Positions 19,852 to 31,033 are shown, counted from the stretch's first letter. The stretch: DNA of 64,000 bases from Neobacillus nitrireducens (GCF_030915405.1 NZ_CP133262.1:4307001-4371000); one strand, 5' to 3'. The notes: generated by a model not told the origin, from the sequence alone. Numbers and translations: made by a program.

Positions 19852-21022
19852 AAACCGACTCACTTCTTTGCTGGCTTCTAATTGGGTAGAGTGCTTTTTC
19901 AAGGGTTAATAAATTCTTTTCAGTGATCTCAGCTTTTCGAGGGATAGGCGTATATAAGTTATTTGGGTCGTCCCATTCCTTTGGTAATAATACTGGTGAT
20001 TCCTTTTGCCAGGAATCTAACCATTCCCTTGGCAAACTTCCGTAACAGTTTGAGTTTTCTGTCATTTCAAGCCAGATTAATGCCCATGCTCTTGGGACTA
20101 CCCTCCAGATATCATATCCTCCGCCGCCGACTGCAATCCATTTTCCGTTACAATATTGGTGGGCTATTTCATGCGCAAGCCTTGGGATCTCTCGGTAAAT
20201 CTTCATTGTTGATGAAAGGTGTGTTAGCGGATCTAAATAATGGGAGTCTACGCCATTTTGAGTAAGAATCACATCTGGTTTAAAAAACTCAGCCACTTCT
20301 CTAAACGCTTGTGAATAGGCGTAGAGCCATGATTCATCCTCAGTAAAGGCATCGACTGGTATGTTGTAAGAATAGCCGTAGCCTAACCCCTGACCGCGCT
20401 CATTCACATTGCCGGTACCAGGAAATAAATATCTACCTGTTTCATGAATCGATAAGGTACAGACCTTTGGGTCATCATAGAAGGACCATTGAACGCCATC
20501 TCCATGATGCGCATCAGTGTCCACATATAAAACACGAGCATTATATTTTTCCTGAAGGTATTTGATGGCGACCGAGCTGTCATTATACACGCAAAATCCT
20601 GATGCTTTTCCCCTGAATCCGTGATGCAAACCCCCACCAAGATGGAGTGAATGGAGTGACTTTCCAGTCATTACCTCGTCGACGGCCGTTAATGTACCGC
20701 CCACAAGTAGGGCGCTTGCTTCATGCATGTTAGGAAATATAGGAGTATCTTCTGTGCCAATGCCATAGTTTTCGGCTATCTCTAAGGGTAATTGGCCATT
20801 CCCTGCCTTTTTTACAGCATCTATGTAGCTTGCGTCGTGTATTAAGGCTAACTCTTCCACTGTGGCCATTCTTGGCGGGATGACATCTTCTGGGTTAAGA
20901 GCATTGATCTTCTCTAATAAGTCCACTGTTAATTTAAGCCGGAATTGGTCAAAAGGATGCTGAGTGCTGAATTTATAGTTCAACGACGCTTCTGAAAAAA
21001 TAAACGAACACTTATCGCTCAT
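19850..21022 (-). CDS. acuC: Acetoin utilisation protein AcuC, histone-deacetylase family
   Basis: A 390-residue zinc-dependent deacetylase of the class I/II HDAC fold. The catalytic region [16 protein letters not shown] is near residue 131, [13 protein letters not shown] near 169, and the metal Asp near [12 protein letters not shown]. In B. subtilis AcuC removes the acetyl group that AcuA places on AcsA, reactivating it. Its ATG overlaps the acuB stop by four bases (ATGA), implying translational coupling. Confidence 0.93.
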   Translation of the reverse strand: MSDKCSFIFSEASLNYKFSTQHPFDQFRLKLTVDLLEKINALNPEDVIPPRMATVEELALIHDASYIDAVKKAGNGQLPLEIAENYGIGTEDTPIFPNMHEASALLVGGTLTAVDEVMTGKSLHSLHLGGGLHHGFRGKASGFCVYNDSSVAIKYLQEKYNARVLYVDTDAHHGDGVQWSFYDDPKVCTLSIHETGRYLFPGTGNVNERGQGLGYGYSYNIPVDAFTEDESWLYAYSQAFREVAEFFKPDVILTQNGVDSHYLDPLTHLSSTMKIYREIPRLAHEIAHQYCNGKWIAVGGGGYDIWRVVPRAWALIWLEMTENSNCYGSLPREWLDSWQKESPVLLPKEWDDPNNLYTPIPRKAEITEKNLLTLEKALYPIRSQQRSESV

Positions 21023-21666
21023 AGTGAAATCCCCGGAAGATTGGGCCATAATACATGGAAGCCCGCCTGTCTTAGGTCTTGAATTAATACGGTAGGATTC
21101 ATTGTTTGCAATCTAATCACTAGTATTTTAAATTGCTCATCCGTTTTATCAGGATAAACCAATACACTCAAAATATTTGCTTTCCGGTTTTTAATCACAG
21201 CGGTAATTTCACTGAGCTTACCAGCAAGATTAGGAATCTTAATTTCAATTTGTGAGCCTGGCTGATGGGCCCCTGTTAATTCAACCAATGTCCGCAGCAA
21301 ATCTGTTTCGGTCAAAATTCCAACCAATTCACGGTTATTTATGATTGGAAGACAGCTGATTTTATGCTCATAGAAAAGGCCTGCCACTTCCTCGACGAAA
21401 TCAAGTGGGTGTCCAGTAATGACATTTCGTTCCATAATCGCCTCAAGTGGCTTTTTCATGTCTTCCGGATGCTCATTTGCATGAAAAATGGATGGAGTCG
21501 CCTCATGTATTTTCGAAACAGTGACAAGTCCAACTAAATGATTCTCTTGATTAATTATTGGAATATGACGTATTTTTCTAGACTCCATTAATTGGATTGC
21601 ATCTGCAATGGTATCTGTTGGCAGAAGTGTTGCAACATCAGTTTTCATGATTTGTTCTACGATCAT
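21019..21666 (-). CDS. acuB: CBS- and ACT-domain protein AcuB
   Basis: A 215-residue protein with two CBS domains (about 1-140) and a C-terminal ACT domain ([21 protein letters not shown], near 143). CBS pairs usually bind adenine nucleotides, so it probably tunes the AcuA/AcuC cycle by energy charge; in B. subtilis the role is not fully settled. It lies 39 nt downstream of acuA. Confidence 0.9.
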   Translation of the reverse strand: MIVEQIMKTDVATLLPTDTIADAIQLMESRKIRHIPIINQENHLVGLVTVSKIHEATPSIFHANEHPEDMKKPLEAIMERNVITGHPLDFVEEVAGLFYEHKISCLPIINNRELVGILTETDLLRTLVELTGAHQPGSQIEIKIPNLAGKLSEITAVIKNRKANILSVLVYPDKTDEQFKILVIRLQTMNPTVLIQDLRQAGFHVLWPNLPGISL

Positions 21667-21705
21667 TAAAAAATCCCCCTTACCCAGAAAATATCAGAAA
21701 AATAA

Positions 21706-22338
21706 TTAGTACATAAACCGGTTCATAAATCTGAGACGATCAAATTTTTGGATAGTTTCTGTATCAATTCTTTTACCCATCCTAGCCATGAGACAGTTGG
21801 CAGGGTGCGAACAAATTTCAGGATCATCGGTTGCATACCACTCAAGGCCGCCCGCATTCATCATTTTCTCCATGATCTTTCTGTACTCCCACACATTTAG
21901 TTTGGTCCCCTTTAAATCCCAGTGCCAATAATACTCAGTGGTAATGGTAAGATAATCTTCCATCGCATCATCCATCATCGAGACAATTAATAGGTTTTTC
22001 CCAACAGCGCAACCTCTAAATTGAGGAATTACCTCGATGGCCCCTAATTCGATTAAATTATCCATTTTCCCTTCTGACCATCGTTCAAGCGGATCGGGAT
22101 ATAGAAAAGTAGCATAACCAATAATGGTGTTCCGGTGTCTAGCAATAATAATTCTGCCTTCGGGAAGCTCTGCAATTCCAACTAAAGCCTGATGCTGCTG
22201 CGCTGGCGGACGAAATGCAATGAGATCCTCATGAAATTCGTAGCCGGCAAGCTTATCTGAAGTTATAGGCCCTTCAACAATTAAAGACCCATGAGGTGTT
22301 TTTAATTGTTTGGCATTGTATGTCTTTTTGTGTTCCAT
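21706..22338 (-). CDS. acuA: GNAT protein acetyltransferase AcuA
   Basis: A 210-residue GNAT-fold enzyme with the acetyl-CoA motif region EVIPQFRGCAVGKNLL near 109. It acetylates and inactivates acetyl-CoA synthetase AcsA. First gene of acuABC, divergent from acsA across a 221-bp control region. The ATG is preceded by AGGTAGGTGA. Confidence 0.92.
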   Translation of the reverse strand: MEHKKTYNAKQLKTPHGSLIVEGPITSDKLAGYEFHEDLIAFRPPAQQHQALVGIAELPEGRIIIARHRNTIIGYATFLYPDPLERWSEGKMDNLIELGAIEVIPQFRGCAVGKNLLIVSMMDDAMEDYLTITTEYYWHWDLKGTKLNVWEYRKIMEKMMNAGGLEWYATDDPEICSHPANCLMARMGKRIDTETIQKFDRLRFMNRFMY

Positions 22339-22499
22339 ACGGTCACCTACCTTGGAAAAATGATTCCATTAATAATTCTATTATACATAAAATCTATTAG
22401 GTAAAAGTAACTTCACAAAATTTTCTGTCTTAAAGTAAATAATTATTGACTTTTTGTATATAAAAGTAAAAAAATAAATATATAATACAATTTTAAAAA

Positions 22500-22528
22500 T
22501 TGTGAATTGTTTATATTTGTACTATAAT
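22500..22528 (+). promoter_or_regulatory. Predicted SigA promoter of acsA
   Basis: TTGTGA (22500-22505), a 17-nt spacer, then TATAAT (22523-22528), 31 nt before the acsA start. No cre with the full consensus was seen in the acuA-acsA gap. Confidence 0.6.
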
Positions 22529-22559
22529 AATTTACAATAAGGCCAAAGGGGGAGCATTA

Positions 22560-24278
22560 ATGAAAGTGGAAGCGTTGCCAGTTGTTCAAGGGGATCATAA
22601 TCTAGGTAATTATCAAGAAGTGTACAAGCAATTTGACTGGAAAGAAACTGAAAAAGAGTTTACATGGAGTGAAACGGGGCTTGTCAATATGGCATATGAG
22701 GCCATTGACCGTCATGCGAAGACCTTTCGTAAAAATAAAGTGGCTCTTTACTATCGTGATGGTGCTAGAAATGAGAAGTACACCTTTAAGGAAATGAAAG
22801 AGTTATCAAACAAAGCCGGAAATGTGTTGAAAACATACGGAGATGTAGAAAAAGGTGACCGTGTTTTTATTTTTATGCCGCGCTCTCCTGAACTTTACTT
22901 TACGGTTTTAGGTGCCATTAAACTTGGGGCAATCGTTGGCCCTTTATTTGAAGCATTCATGGAAGGGGCTGTCAGGGACCGTCTGCAAGACAGTGAAGCA
23001 AAAGTTTTGGTGACGACTCCTGAACTGTTAGACCGGGTACCGGTACAAGACCTGCCTGCTTTGAAGCATATTTTCCTCATTGGAAGTAATGTGGATGAAC
23101 AAGGTCCATATATTGATTTCTTGAAAAAATTTGAAGGAGCAAGTAAGAATCTTCGTATTGAATGGGTGGACAGAACGGACGGTCTAATCCTCCATTACAC
23201 ATCTGGCTCTACTGGTAAACCAAAAGGCGTTTTGCATGTACATAATGCAATGATTCAGCATTATCAAACAGCTAAATGGGTTCTTGATTTAAAAGAAGAC
23301 GATGTGTACTGGTGTACAGCGGACCCAGGCTGGGTAACAGGGACCACCTACGGAATCTTTGGACCATGGCTAACAGGAACCTCGAACGTAATTGTTGGCG
23401 GCCGCTTTAGTCCTGAATCTTGGTACCAAATGATTGAAGACTTCGGGGTAACGGTATGGTACAGTGCACCAACGGCATTTCGGATGTTAATGGGTGCAGG
23501 CGATGAATTAGTAAAGAAATTTGATTTGAGCAGCCTCCGCCATGTCCTAAGCGTGGGTGAACCATTGAACCCAGAGGTGGTTAAGTGGGGGTCAAAGGTA
23601 TTCAATAAGCGTATTCATGATAATTGGTGGATGACTGAAACTGGTGCTCAGCTTATTAGTAACTATCCATGTATGGAGATCAAACCTGGTTCGATGGGAA
23701 AACCGATTCCAGGTGTAGAGGCAGCGATTGTTGACAATCAAGGGATTGAACTGCCGCCATATCGGATGGGGAACCTTGCGATTAAAAAAGGCTGGCCTTC
23801 GATGATGCATACCATTTGGAATAATCCGGAGAAGTATGAATCTTACTTTATGCCTGGTGACTGGTACGTGTCAGGAGATTCTGCTTACATGGATGAAGAT
23901 GGATATTTTTGGTTCCAGGGCCGTGTCGATGACGTCATTATGACCTCAGGCGAGCGCGTTGGACCATTTGAAGTAGAAAGCAAGCTTGTCGAGCATCCTG
24001 CTGTTGCTGAAGCCGGTGTCATCGGCAAACCGGACCCGGTTCGCGGTGAAATCATTAAGGCATTCATTGCTCTCAGAGACGGCTATGAAGCAACGGACGA
24101 ACTAAAAGAAGAAATCCGCCAATTTGTAAAAAGAGGTCTGGCGGCCCATGCAGCCCCACGTGAAATTGATTTCCGTGATAAACTGCCGAAAACAAGAAGT
24201 GGTAAGATTATGAGACGTGTGTTAAAGGCCTGGGAGCTTAACCTGCCAACAGGTGATCTTTCGACAATGGAGGATTAA
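22560..24278 (+). CDS. acsA: Acetyl-coenzyme A synthetase
   Basis: A 572-residue AMP-forming ligase that converts acetate, ATP and CoA to acetyl-CoA. Core motifs: LHYTSGSTGKPKG near residue 212, WMTETG near 355, GDSAYMDEDGYFWFQGRVDD near 440, and the C-terminal KTRSGKIMRR with the acetylatable lysine near 548, the likely target of AcuA. Length is typical of the Bacillus AcsA, shorter than the E. coli Acs. The ATG follows GGGGGAG. Confidence 0.95.
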   Translation: MKVEALPVVQGDHNLGNYQEVYKQFDWKETEKEFTWSETGLVNMAYEAIDRHAKTFRKNKVALYYRDGARNEKYTFKEMKELSNKAGNVLKTYGDVEKGDRVFIFMPRSPELYFTVLGAIKLGAIVGPLFEAFMEGAVRDRLQDSEAKVLVTTPELLDRVPVQDLPALKHIFLIGSNVDEQGPYIDFLKKFEGASKNLRIEWVDRTDGLILHYTSGSTGKPKGVLHVHNAMIQHYQTAKWVLDLKEDDVYWCTADPGWVTGTTYGIFGPWLTGTSNVIVGGRFSPESWYQMIEDFGVTVWYSAPTAFRMLMGAGDELVKKFDLSSLRHVLSVGEPLNPEVVKWGSKVFNKRIHDNWWMTETGAQLISNYPCMEIKPGSMGKPIPGVEAAIVDNQGIELPPYRMGNLAIKKGWPSMMHTIWNNPEKYESYFMPGDWYVSGDSAYMDEDGYFWFQGRVDDVIMTSGERVGPFEVESKLVEHPAVAEAGVIGKPDPVRGEIIKAFIALRDGYEATDELKEEIRQFVKRGLAAHAAPREIDFRDKLPKTRSGKIMRRVLKAWELNLPTGDLSTMED

Positions 24279-24290
24279 TTAGTCCCGAAA

Positions 24291-24317
24291 AACCCGCACC
24301 GAAAATCGGTGCGGGTT
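24291..24317 (+). terminator. acsA terminator
   Basis: A 12-bp GC-rich stem (AACCCGCACCGA / TCGGTGCGGGTT) with an AAA loop; the T-tail is short. Confidence 0.8.
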
Positions 24318-24526
24318 TACTTTAGAGGTGCAAACATTATAAAAAACATAGGAAACGCACTTGAATTCACAATATAAATCACAGGTTTTTTTATAGACTA
24401 TCAACATTTTGGCGAATTTTAATTGCTAATTGTTCCCTAATCCACAGGGTAAATCACAGGGGATGAAATAATTATTGGATTTAGTACATGGATTATGTTG
24501 GGATTACAAAGATTGTTGGATTTAAT

Positions 24527-24645
24527 TATAATGGGTAACCTTCAAGGGCATGTAGAGTCCTTCAGGATTAGAAGGGCTGGGGAGATGCCGCAGATGGAAG
24601 GTTCCCACAACGCATCTAAATGAGATTCACTTGGGTTTTTTATAA
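24527..24645 (+). ncRNA. Candidate structured non-coding RNA
   Basis: Within the 648-bp gap after acsA, a TATAAT box (24527-24532) precedes three nested stems: AACCTTC/GAAGGTT outside, GGCAT/ATGCC in the middle, CCTTC/GAAGG inside. A weaker hairpin closed by CCCA/TGGG and six T follow. No start codon with a good ribosome site or long frame is present, and the next plus-strand gene is over 3 kb away, so it would be a free-standing RNA rather than a leader. The -35 box is poor. I do not recognise the family. Confidence 0.4.
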
Positions 24646-24688
24646 AAGAAGTCTTATCCTTAATCGAGTAACCATTGGTACTTAAAAT

Positions 24689-24822
24689 AAGCGGAGATTT
24701 TCCGGTTAAGCAAAGCAAAATTGCCCATTTTCATGTTTTTTGAACCAATAGTCGGAATTCTTCCGTCTATTTAGGCTATTTTCAGTGCTATTTGATAAAT
24801 AAGAGGAATTTCTCCGCTTATT
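24689..24822. repeat. Cluster of three CGGA-type palindromes
   Basis: Three short imperfect hairpins at about 24689-24710, 24747-24771 and 24798-24822. They share the pattern R-CGGA-W-rich-TCCG and flank T/A-rich spacers. Related hairpins occur at 29881-30070. The rest of this gap holds nothing else I recognise. Confidence 0.6.
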
Positions 24823-24880
24823 ATCCAACTCGTTTTAGCGTCAAATGAACTTGTACAACTTACTGGTGCTTTTATGAAAA

Positions 24881-24915
24881 AAGGCTTAGAGATATGTGCA
24901 TCTCTAAGCCCTTTT
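24881..24915 (-). terminator. Terminator of the class A PBP gene
   Basis: An 11-bp stem (GGCTTAGAGAT / ATCTCTAAGCC), with a T-run on the minus strand. Confidence 0.85.
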
Positions 24916-24926
24916 TACGGTGCTAT

Positions 24927-27767
24927 TTACTGTTGGGTTGATGGATCAGTTGGTTCTGTTGGTTCAGTTTGAACCTTAGGGTCTGTGGGTACGTTCGGCT
25001 TAGTTGGATCTACAGGTGGGATTACTTTAACCCCTGCTTCCACCAAATTCGATGGGGCCGACTCTTTACCAGCAATATCCACTGCTGTTACATAAAAGGA
25101 ACCAGTACCAACTTTTAATGATCGTTTAGAACCATTGACTACACTGCCTACTTTTTTAGAGCTTACTCCGCCTTGATAGACCCGGTACCCAACTACATCA
25201 TTGTCACCGGATTTAGACCATGATAAGGTATTGCCTTTTACTTTTACGCTGACACGAACAGGGTTCTTCCCGTTATCATACATTTTTGCAGTTGAAACGA
25301 GAATTTTTCCCCAACGGTCCTTTTGTGGAATAAGTTGACTGTAATTATGGAAGTTACTGCCAACCATTCTTCTAATGAAATCAGGATTTAAGATAAGACC
25401 AAATTGGGCAAACTCTTTTGGGGTGGAATCCAGAGCTAAATATTTTTTGTCACCCACCATAACAAATTTTCCTTCAATTAAGCTGTCATCCACTTTTCTT
25501 GGTACATTATTGACATTGAAATAATCAGATTCAATTAAGCCAGCTTTTGAACAAGCCTCCGAAGGAAGCATTCCTGAAACAGCGCAAAAAGAGCGCCTTA
25601 CAATTCCTTTTGGCATTTTAAACGATTTCTTAGGAGCAATTAAATCAGGTCGGATTTTATAAGCTGCGTTCATTAATTGAGCCCAAAGAGTATTGGTCCG
25701 ACTGCTATAGGACATTCCAGAGGTCTGGAGTGATTTTGGTGTATCATATCCTCTCCAGAGACCAAAGGTAACGTTAGGGTTTGAAGCAACAAACCAGGAG
25801 TCTATATACTGATTTCCCGTCCCTGTTTTCCCAGCCCAGTCAGCACTGAAATTTAGTTGATTTCTAACACTTGCTGCCGTTCCCATAGTAACAACGTCTC
25901 GCATCATATCGATTGTTAAATAAGCTGTTTGCGGTTTAAAGACTTTAACAGGTTTTACTTGGTGCTGATAGATGACCTTGCCGTTTTTATCGACAATTTT
26001 ATCAATCATATAGGCATCAATAAATTTTCCATCATTAGCAAAGGTACTAAAAGCATTTGTATTTTCTTCAATCGTTACTCCATTTGTCATGGAGCCGATG
26101 GAAGTAGCTAGATTGATATAATCGTCTTTTGTTAAAGAGGTAAATCCCATTTTTTCAAGATACTTGGCAGGCCGTTGATCCACAATACTTTTGTAAAGTT
26201 TAACCGCTGGAACGTTATAGGATTTCGCCAGGGCATATCTTGCGGAAACCAATCCGCTGTACCGATAGTCATAGTTTTGCGGCCATGGGTCACTTCTACC
26301 GGGTGCTAAGCTTAACGCTACGTTTGGCAGCGGTGTCCCCGGAGCTGCTTTTCCTAACTCCATCGCTGGAGCGTAAATAAGAAGAGGTTTCATGGTAGAA
26401 CCGTTTTGTCTGATTGCATTAGTTGCGTGATTTAGCTGTTGATCATCATAATTCCTTCCAGCAACAAAACTGATTATCTTTCCAGTCTTATTTTCGATCA
26501 GTTCCGCACCAACTTCAGCAGGCTCCATCACTGTTTTTATTTCTCCAGTTTCTGGATCCTTTTTTTCCTGAGGTTTATCAGGACCATAATATGGATATTT
26601 ATCCTTAACCTTCTGCATCGCATCATATACTTTTTTGTCAATAGTTGAATGAATTTGATAGCCATTTTGACGCAGAGCATTACGAGCTAGAATATGATAC
26701 TTATAGGTTAGATTATCATCGTTCTTCAAGTCCTTCTCTGATATCCCATCCTTTTTTGCTAAGACGGTGGTTAGGACTTCGATTGAACGCTTTTCGATTT
26801 CAACTGTTAACCAAGGGTATTTTTCCAGTGGGTTAGCAATCGGTTTAATAAAATCCTTTTTAATATCGTAGGCAGAGGCTTCTGCATATTGTTTTTCGGT
26901 AATATAGCCACCGTCAAACATTCTCTTTAGGACGGTTTTCATCCGATTAAGACCTGGTTCAAGATACTTCGGTTCTTTTATAGTACCTTCTCTTGTAAAG
27001 GGGGTATAACCGAATGGGCTTTGCGGCAATCCGGCAATGAAGGCGGCTTGTGGAAGTGTTAAATCACTCGCCTTTTTACCAAAAATCCCTTTTGCAGCTG
27101 CTTGGACACCGGCAATGTTTCGCCCAGACGAATTTCTTCCTAACGTAGACACGTTGAGATAAGCTTCAAGAATTTCTTTTTTATCAAAAAATTTCTCTAA
27201 ACGAAGAGCAAGTAAAATTTCATTGGCTTTCCTTTGAAACGAGACTTCATTTGTTAAAATTTGGTTTTTTATTAACTGCTGTGTTAATGTACTGCCGCCT
27301 GATTGAACGGCAGAGTTAGTTACTTCTTGGAAAACGGCTCGAAATACAGCTTTCGGGACAACACCCTTATGCTTATAGAAGTATTCGTCTTCGGTAGCAA
27401 CTACGGCATTGACCAAATCATTCGAAACATCGTCCAATTTTACTTCTTCTCGTTCTAAGTCGGTATGAAGTTTACCAAGATAAGTATTGTTTGCAAAATA
27501 TAACTCAGATGTTTCTGTATAATTATAAATATCTTTTTTCATGCTATCATACGATCGGACAGGTTCCTCTTTCACTAATGAGGCAAAATAACCTGCGCCC
27601 ACACCAGTTGCAAATGATCCGCCAAGGATTACGACAGTTAATACAAGTAGAAACAAGTTCCAAACGACTTGATATGTGATTCGTGCTCGTTTAACCGTTT
27701 TTTTATGGGTAAATATATTCAATACGGATTTTGCTTTTTCGATCCAGGCTTTTAATTTTTCAACCAT
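24927..27767 (-). CDS. Class A penicillin-binding protein (PBP1A family) with FN3-like tail
   Basis: A 946-residue bifunctional peptidoglycan synthase. A short cytosolic tail and one transmembrane helix (about 35-62) lead to a GT51 glycosyltransferase domain (EDEYFYKHKGV near 111, GGSTLTQQLIKN near 157). The transpeptidase follows, with STMK near 456 and KTGTGN near 646. The last 150 residues hold a fibronectin-III-like module (about 825-910) and a Pro/Thr/Glu-rich tail. It makes and crosslinks glycan strands outside the membrane. The exact Bacillus paralogue is not assigned; context before tyrS is shared with other Bacilli. Confidence 0.9.
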   Translation of the reverse strand: MVEKLKAWIEKAKSVLNIFTHKKTVKRARITYQVVWNLFLLVLTVVILGGSFATGVGAGYFASLVKEEPVRSYDSMKKDIYNYTETSELYFANNTYLGKLHTDLEREEVKLDDVSNDLVNAVVATEDEYFYKHKGVVPKAVFRAVFQEVTNSAVQSGGSTLTQQLIKNQILTNEVSFQRKANEILLALRLEKFFDKKEILEAYLNVSTLGRNSSGRNIAGVQAAAKGIFGKKASDLTLPQAAFIAGLPQSPFGYTPFTREGTIKEPKYLEPGLNRMKTVLKRMFDGGYITEKQYAEASAYDIKKDFIKPIANPLEKYPWLTVEIEKRSIEVLTTVLAKKDGISEKDLKNDDNLTYKYHILARNALRQNGYQIHSTIDKKVYDAMQKVKDKYPYYGPDKPQEKKDPETGEIKTVMEPAEVGAELIENKTGKIISFVAGRNYDDQQLNHATNAIRQNGSTMKPLLIYAPAMELGKAAPGTPLPNVALSLAPGRSDPWPQNYDYRYSGLVSARYALAKSYNVPAVKLYKSIVDQRPAKYLEKMGFTSLTKDDYINLATSIGSMTNGVTIEENTNAFSTFANDGKFIDAYMIDKIVDKNGKVIYQHQVKPVKVFKPQTAYLTIDMMRDVVTMGTAASVRNQLNFSADWAGKTGTGNQYIDSWFVASNPNVTFGLWRGYDTPKSLQTSGMSYSSRTNTLWAQLMNAAYKIRPDLIAPKKSFKMPKGIVRRSFCAVSGMLPSEACSKAGLIESDYFNVNNVPRKVDDSLIEGKFVMVGDKKYLALDSTPKEFAQFGLILNPDFIRRMVGSNFHNYSQLIPQKDRWGKILVSTAKMYDNGKNPVRVSVKVKGNTLSWSKSGDNDVVGYRVYQGGVSSKKVGSVVNGSKRSLKVGTGSFYVTAVDIAGKESAPSNLVEAGVKVIPPVDPTKPNVPTDPKVQTEPTEPTDPSTQQ

Positions 27768-27863
27768 CTATAGTATCACCTCATCTAAAATCAAGTACAT
27801 TATAGCATATCAAAGGTATAAAAACTGACAAAGTTCTACATTTATCTGAAATTTCCAGTTATC

Positions 27864-27892
27864 TTGACAAGGAACATAAATTATGATAAAAA
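27864..27892 (+). promoter_or_regulatory. Predicted SigA promoter of tyrS T-box leader
   Basis: Perfect TTGACA (27864-27869), a 17-nt spacer, TAAAAA (27887-27892). Confidence 0.6.
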
Positions 27893-27898
27893 AAACTA

Positions 27899-29436
<1,538 letters not shown>

Positions 29437-29443
29437 TTTATAA

Positions 29444-29472
29444 GGGGCTTTGGAGATCAAGGCCCTTTTTTT
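29444..29472 (+). terminator. tyrS terminator
   Basis: GGGGCTT / AAGGCCC imperfect stem followed by seven T. Confidence 0.75.
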
Positions 29473-29550
29473 CTAATGCAAAGATATCCATGTAACAATA
29501 GGTTAGTATAATTCGTCTAATATATAAGGAACTAATAGGGGGCTAATAGA

Positions 29551-29739
29551 TTGAAAATTTTATTACACTCAGTATTTATTATACTCATCGCTCTTGTTAC
29601 CTTTTTCGGACTTGGTCCTGTTTTATTTGCAGATGGGATTTTACAAGAAAGATTATGGACAGCAGCAATCGTATTGGTTATTTATATAATCCTGATGTTT
29701 TTATATCGGAAATCTATTCACTGGGTCAATCGAAGATAG
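29551..29739 (+). CDS. Small two-helix membrane protein, unknown function
   Basis: A 62-residue protein starting at a TTG with AGGGGGC upstream. Two hydrophobic segments (about 3-26 and 36-54) flank the short loop LFADGILQERLW, and the C-terminus is basic, suggesting both ends lie in the cytosol. It is monocistronic between tyrS and a strong terminator. I do not recognise a function; small proteins of this type occur in many Bacilli. Confidence 0.65.
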   Translation: MKILLHSVFIILIALVTFFGLGPVLFADGILQERLWTAAIVLVIYIILMFLYRKSIHWVNRR

Positions 29740-29807
29740 TAATTAGAAAAAGCCCTCAGCCAAACCGTTAGGGGTTTCCTTTTCCGGGTGCTTTCATATT
29801 AAGTGAC

Positions 29808-29847
29808 ATAAGAAAAGACGTATGAATTGGCATACGTCTTTTCTTAT
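29808..29847. terminator. Long perfect hairpin downstream of the small membrane protein gene
   Basis: A 17-bp perfect inverted repeat (29808-29824 with 29831-29847) and a 6-nt loop. No proper T-run follows on either strand, so termination is likely but not certain. Confidence 0.55.
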
Positions 29848-29880
29848 CGATGGGCGGGGAGGTTAAACTCCCGAGCTGAT

Positions 29881-30070
29881 AAATAGACGGAAAGATTCTG
29901 TCTATTTAGAAAATAGCTTTGAAAAAGGCTTAAATAGGCGGAGAGATTCCGCCTATTTACTCGAAAAATTCAAAAATGGGAGATTCAGCTTTGCATAAGC
30001 GGAAAATCTCCGCTTAAATACCCCAAAACGACCTCTATTCTGCATTTAACCGGAAATTCTCCGCTTATTT
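29881..30070. repeat. Cluster of four CGGA-type palindromes
   Basis: Four hairpins at 29881-29907, 29932-29958, 29996-30016 and about 30046-30070. Two are built on AAATAGRCGGA and two on AAGCGGA/ACCGGA. They resemble the three at 24689-24822. Together with the hairpin at 29808 and the rpsD terminator they fill the 458-bp gap before rpsD. Confidence 0.65.
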
Positions 30071-30156
30071 TACTTTTGCTGATTAACCTCAACTTATGCA
30101 TTCCAACAATATTTTTTCAAACAAATGAGTTGCAGATTTTACACCTGAATAACGAG

Positions 30157-30190
30157 AAAAAACCCTCATGCCATATAGCATGAGGGTTTT
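30157..30190 (-). terminator. rpsD terminator
   Basis: A 13-bp stem (AAAACCCTCATGC / GCATGAGGGTTTT), with the T-run on the minus strand. Confidence 0.85.
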
Positions 30191-30197
30191 GACCTTA

Positions 30198-30800
30198 TTA
30201 ACGTGAGTAGAACTCGACGATAAGTGTTTCGTTGATTTCAGCTGGCAATTCAGAGCGCTCTGGTAAGCGAGTGAATGTACCTTCTAATTTGTCTACATCA
30301 AAAGTTAAGAAATCAGGAACGAAGTTATTAACTTCAACAGCTTCTTTCACAACATCAAGATTGCGTGACTTTTCACGAAGGCTGATTGTTTGACCAGCTT
30401 TCAAACGGTATGATGGGATATCTACACGAGCACCATCAACCATAATATGACCATGGTTAACTAATTGACGAGCTGCACGACGAGTGCGAGCAAGACCTAA
30501 ACGGTAAACAACGTTGTCAAGACGTGATTCAAGAAGAACCATGAAGTTTTCACCGTGTACGCCGCCTAATTTACCTGCTTTATCAAAAAGATTACGGAAT
30601 TGACGCTCAGTTACGCCATACATATGACGAAGCTTTTGCTTCTCTTGTAATTGTAATCCGTATTCAGAAAGCTTTTTGCGTTGGTTTGGACCATGTTGTC
30701 CAGGAGCGTAAGGACGCTTTTCTAATTCTTTACCTGTGCCGCTTAGAGAGATTCCAAGACGACGGGAAATTTTCCAGCTTGAGCCAGTATAACGAGCCAT
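30198..30800 (-). CDS. rpsD: 30S ribosomal protein S4
   Basis: A 200-residue primary 16S rRNA-binding protein. The N-terminal [21 protein letters not shown] and the S4 RNA-binding domain [30 protein letters not shown] (near 89-118) are unmistakable. The N-terminal cysteine zinc knuckle of some S4 versions is absent. Monocistronic, as in B. subtilis, where S4 represses its own mRNA. Strong GGAGGAG site. Confidence 0.97.
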   Translation of the reverse strand: MARYTGSSWKISRRLGISLSGTGKELEKRPYAPGQHGPNQRKKLSEYGLQLQEKQKLRHMYGVTERQFRNLFDKAGKLGGVHGENFMVLLESRLDNVVYRLGLARTRRAARQLVNHGHIMVDGARVDIPSYRLKAGQTISLREKSRNLDVVKEAVEVNNFVPDFLTFDVDKLEGTFTRLPERSELPAEINETLIVEFYSR

Positions 30801-30997
30801 GAATGACTCCTCCTTCGTGTTTTTATTTTGGTAAAATAAAAACCGTTATGAGACGCTTTACAGCCATTTTGTTTTCATGCACCTTCGCCCTAGCAGCAGA
30901 GGGTTACAAGATACACCATCAAATAAAAGCAATATGCCTTCATGAGGAACAAAATGAGACGAATAAAGTTTTCACATAGGCTGCAATATTTTACACA
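30801..30997 (-). promoter_or_regulatory. rpsD 5' leader, probable S4 autoregulatory element
   Basis: A roughly 195-nt untranslated leader between the predicted rpsD promoter and its start, with several short potential stems. In B. subtilis the rpsD leader binds S4 for feedback repression. The length and position here agree, but I could not verify the published fold by eye. Confidence 0.55.
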
Positions 30998-31003
30998 AGG
31001 AGT

Positions 31004-31033
31004 ATTATATAATTTTTATACCTTTAAAGTCAA
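31004..31033 (-). promoter_or_regulatory. SigA promoter of rpsD
   Basis: On the minus strand: TTGACT (31033-31028), an 18-nt spacer, TATAAT (31009-31004). Confidence 0.75.

Noticed and set aside
22339..22559. Search for cre in the acuA-acsA gap
   Set aside because: CcpA control is known for B. subtilis acsA, but no site close to the consensus was seen here, so none is claimed.
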